Shown piece by piece: positions 62,437-64,000 of a DNA stretch of 64,000 nucleotides. Position 1 is the first letter of the stretch; every line of letters begins with the position of its first letter. The stretch spans positions 25,983-89,982 of the forward strand of contig JANQHF010000008.1 in assembly GCA_028282725.1 (NCBI GenBank), given 5' to 3'. The DNA comes from Saprospiraceae bacterium. Lineage in GTDB: Bacteria; Bacteroidota; Bacteroidia; Chitinophagales; Saprospiraceae. Both the position numbers and the translations under genes were made by a program. Under the pieces are notes generated by a model. It searched no databases. It was not told where the DNA came from and was given only the letters and a program-made list of their open reading frames with translations.

Positions 62437-63618
62437 TTATTCTTTTAGCTGTTGATACCGTTGCCCTTCGATCATGATTTTCGAAATGATTTCGCACATA
62501 ATTTCTGAAGTTCCTCCACCAATCTGGCCCAAACGCGCGTCGCGAAACATTCGGGCCATTGGGAAAGATTCCATATACCCATAACCTCCAAACATCTGCA
62601 GGCATTCTGTCATCACCTTATCGGCAAGCTGGGTGCCGAGTAATTTGGCCATAGATGCTTCTTTGACAAGATATTCACCCTGATTATATCGATAGTACAG
62701 GCTATAAACGAATTGTCTGTTCATCTCAATTTCAGCGGCAATTTGAGCAATTCGGTGCCTAAGGACCTGGAATCGATTCAATTTTTTTCCAAAGGCTTCG
62801 CGCTCGTTGATATACTTCAACGTTAATTCCAGGGCATAACTTGAAGCAGCTACTCCGCCATTTGCCATAGACAGCCGTTCCGATACGAAATGTTGCATCA
62901 CATAAAAGAATCCCTGCGCTTCCCGGCCAAGAAGATTTTCAAGAGGGACCTTGACATCATCAAAGGCAATTTCTCCCGTATCTGAGGCACGCCATCCCAG
63001 TTTGTCCAATGCCGTAGCGCTCAATCCTTCGCTATCGCGGTCAACGATCAAAAGGCTAATACCCTTTGCTTTTTCCTTAGGATCGGTTTTTACGACGACA
63101 ACAAGAAAATCACTGAATACACCATTTGTTATGAAAGTCTTGGAACCATTGACGAGATAGTGATCGTCTTTTTTGATGGCTGATGTGCGTATGGACTGTA
63201 CATCGGAACCGCCACCAGGTTCTGTTATTGCCAAACAACCAATTTTCTCTCCTCTGATCCCGGGAAGAAGATACTGTTGTTTCAGACGCTCATTACCTGC
63301 TGCATTTACGTGATTCAACGCAAGTAATGGATGAGCTCCAATGCTGGCTCCAAAGCCTCCGGAGTTCATCCTCGCAATTTCCTCATCGAAGATTACATTG
63401 TACCATACATCGCCATCCATACCGCCATATTCTTCCGGGAAGGTCATTCCGAAAAACCCCATTGCCCCGAACTTCTCATACACCTCCCTGGGTATGCGGC
63501 CTTCTTTTTCCCATCGATCAATATGGGGTCGCACTTCTTTCTCTAAGAAGTCACGGAAAGTTTGTCTGAATAATTTATGCTCTTTCCTGAAGTAATATGG
63601 CGTGGTATGGAATGACAT
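62437..63618 (-). CDS. Acyl-CoA dehydrogenase (long-chain/isovaleryl type)
   Basis: A 393-residue FAD enzyme that makes the trans-2 double bond in acyl-CoA. Marks: AITEPGGGSDVQSIRTSA (FAD/substrate), FITNG, LGWRASDTGEIAFDDVKVP, FGKKLNRFQVLRHRIA, QMFGGYGYMESFPMARMFRDAR. The catalytic Glu of the medium-chain type (EGTxEI) is Gly here (GGGTSEI), as in long-chain and isovaleryl enzymes, which place the base in an earlier helix; a Glu at that helix (YALELTLKYINE) is present. Leftward, 79 bases from the first CRISPR repeat. The 179-base gap before 62437 shows nothing notable. Confidence 0.93.
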   Translation of the reverse strand: MSFHTTPYYFRKEHKLFRQTFRDFLEKEVRPHIDRWEKEGRIPREVYEKFGAMGFFGMTFPEEYGGMDGDVWYNVIFDEEIARMNSGGFGASIGAHPLLALNHVNAAGNERLKQQYLLPGIRGEKIGCLAITEPGGGSDVQSIRTSAIKKDDHYLVNGSKTFITNGVFSDFLVVVVKTDPKEKAKGISLLIVDRDSEGLSATALDKLGWRASDTGEIAFDDVKVPLENLLGREAQGFFYVMQHFVSERLSMANGGVAASSYALELTLKYINEREAFGKKLNRFQVLRHRIAQIAAEIEMNRQFVYSLYYRYNQGEYLVKEASMAKLLGTQLADKVMTECLQMFGGYGYMESFPMARMFRDARLGQIGGGTSEIMCEIISKIMIEGQRYQQLKE

Positions 63619-63652
63619 GTTGGCAATGTACGTCGTCCGTAATTTTCAGAAC

Positions 63653-63660
63653 TACTTTTG
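63653..63660 (+). promoter_or_regulatory. Promoter -7 box before the CRISPR array
   Basis: TACTTTTG matches TAnnTTTG fully and ends 37 bases before the first repeat. It would start pre-crRNA rightward from near 63667, making the left end leader-proximal. No TTG lies at -33, so confidence is moderate. Confidence 0.45.
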
Positions 63661-63697
63661 CCATGAAAAAAATTAGACAGGATGAAAAGGTAGATTT

Positions 63698-64000
63698 GTT
63701 TTAGTAATGCCTCGCACTATAGATTACTTGCACGAGCCGCGAGATTAAAGACGATCTGAAACCAGACGTTTTAGTAATGCCTCGCACTATAGATTACTTG
63801 CACTTGGGCAGGCGGCACACTCGAATTTGAAATTGTTTTAGTAATGCCTCGCACTATAGATTACTTGCACAGATTCAGTTTTTGTGCCGACATACCTCCA
63901 TTGGTTTTAGTAATGCCTCGCACTATAGATTACTTGCACATATTTTTTGGTGGTGTTTAGTAAGAAGCCAAAAGTTTTAGTAATGCCTCGCACTATAGAT
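63698..64000 (+). CRISPR. CRISPR array, five repeats seen, cut by the window end
   Basis: Identical 36-base repeats at 63698-63733, 63768-63803, 63835-63870, 63904-63939 and 63974-64000 (cut after 27 bases). Each opens GTTTTAGTAATGCCTCGCAC and ends ATTACTTGCAC; AGTAAT and ATTACT within it pair as a six-base stem. Spacers are 34, 31, 33 and 34 bases and unrelated. The GTTTTAG opening is typical of type II repeats read in the transcript direction, but the uneven spacer lengths are more like other types, so the type is open. No cas gene or anti-repeat appears in this window. Confidence 0.95.

Overview
The window looks like chromosome from a member of the Bacteroidota. It carries type IX secretion (T9SS) parts: a PorP/SprF protein, a PorE-like OmpA protein and a large PorU2-like C25 protein. 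It also has DUF3078, DUF2279 and GH16 proteins, and M56 sensors with TonB-like or plug-like tails. Several promoters match the Bacteroidota signature TAnnTTTG at -7, two of them with TTG/TTTG about 19-20 bases upstream. A Saprospiria-like lineage is possible, but I cannot prove genus or class. I saw no rRNA, tRNA, insertion sequence or prophage.

Layout. 1-8 kb: the tail of an inactive-looking M43 protease, a PhoX-like protein, TerB-like, DUF2147 and ThuA proteins, an aldehyde dehydrogenase, and a TetR regulator divergent from a fatty acid hydroxylase fused to two CDGSH iron-sulfur motifs. 7.4-11.6 kb: a leftward operon PorP/SprF - PorE-like - PnuC. 11.5-15.4 kb: DUF2279, a membrane class III nucleotide cyclase with a DJ-1/PfpI lipoprotein, and a second hydroxylase-CDGSH fusion. 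15.4-20.5 kb: a leftward operon of three amidohydrolase-family proteins plus a HAD phosphatase. 20.6-25.3 kb: hypoxanthine phosphoribosyltransferase and an M28 peptidase, divergent from an ECF sigma factor, a small protein, a small mechanosensitive channel and DUF3078. 25.5-33.3 kb: a TPR protein, then a rightward run acyltransferase - ligA - RsmI-like - GH3 - hypothetical - recO.

33.3-38.1 kb (leftward): an outer-membrane barrel, an Nfu protein, MscS, rsmG and a glycosyltransferase. 38.3-43.2 kb: the PorU2-like protein under a promoter overlapped by a long inverted repeat. 43.4-48.8 kb: thrS-metG, a VOC protein and an unrecognised secreted protein. 48.8-49.3 kb: a gene-poor stretch with a terminator, a long hairpin and a possible 34-codon ORF. 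49.3-51.7 kb: a Pycsar-effector-like (DUF5706) membrane protein and the molybdopterin genes moaA / moaD-moaE. 51.7-60.5 kb: a GH16 lipoprotein and a BlaI repressor followed by two paralogous M56 (BlaR1-type) sensors whose N-terminal halves are alike but whose output halves differ. 60.5-63.6 kb: a vanadium haloperoxidase/PAP2 lipoprotein and an acyl-CoA dehydrogenase. The window ends inside a CRISPR array of identical 36-base repeats with no cas gene in view.

The points most worth following are the BlaI/dual-M56 locus with an operator-like palindrome inside its promoter spacer, the M56 protein with about six plug-like repeats, the CDGSH-fused hydroxylase pair with a palindrome beside the TetR gene, the amidohydrolase trio in which only the middle protein keeps its metal site, the inverted repeat in the PorU2 promoter, and the CRISPR array that starts just behind a perfect promoter box.
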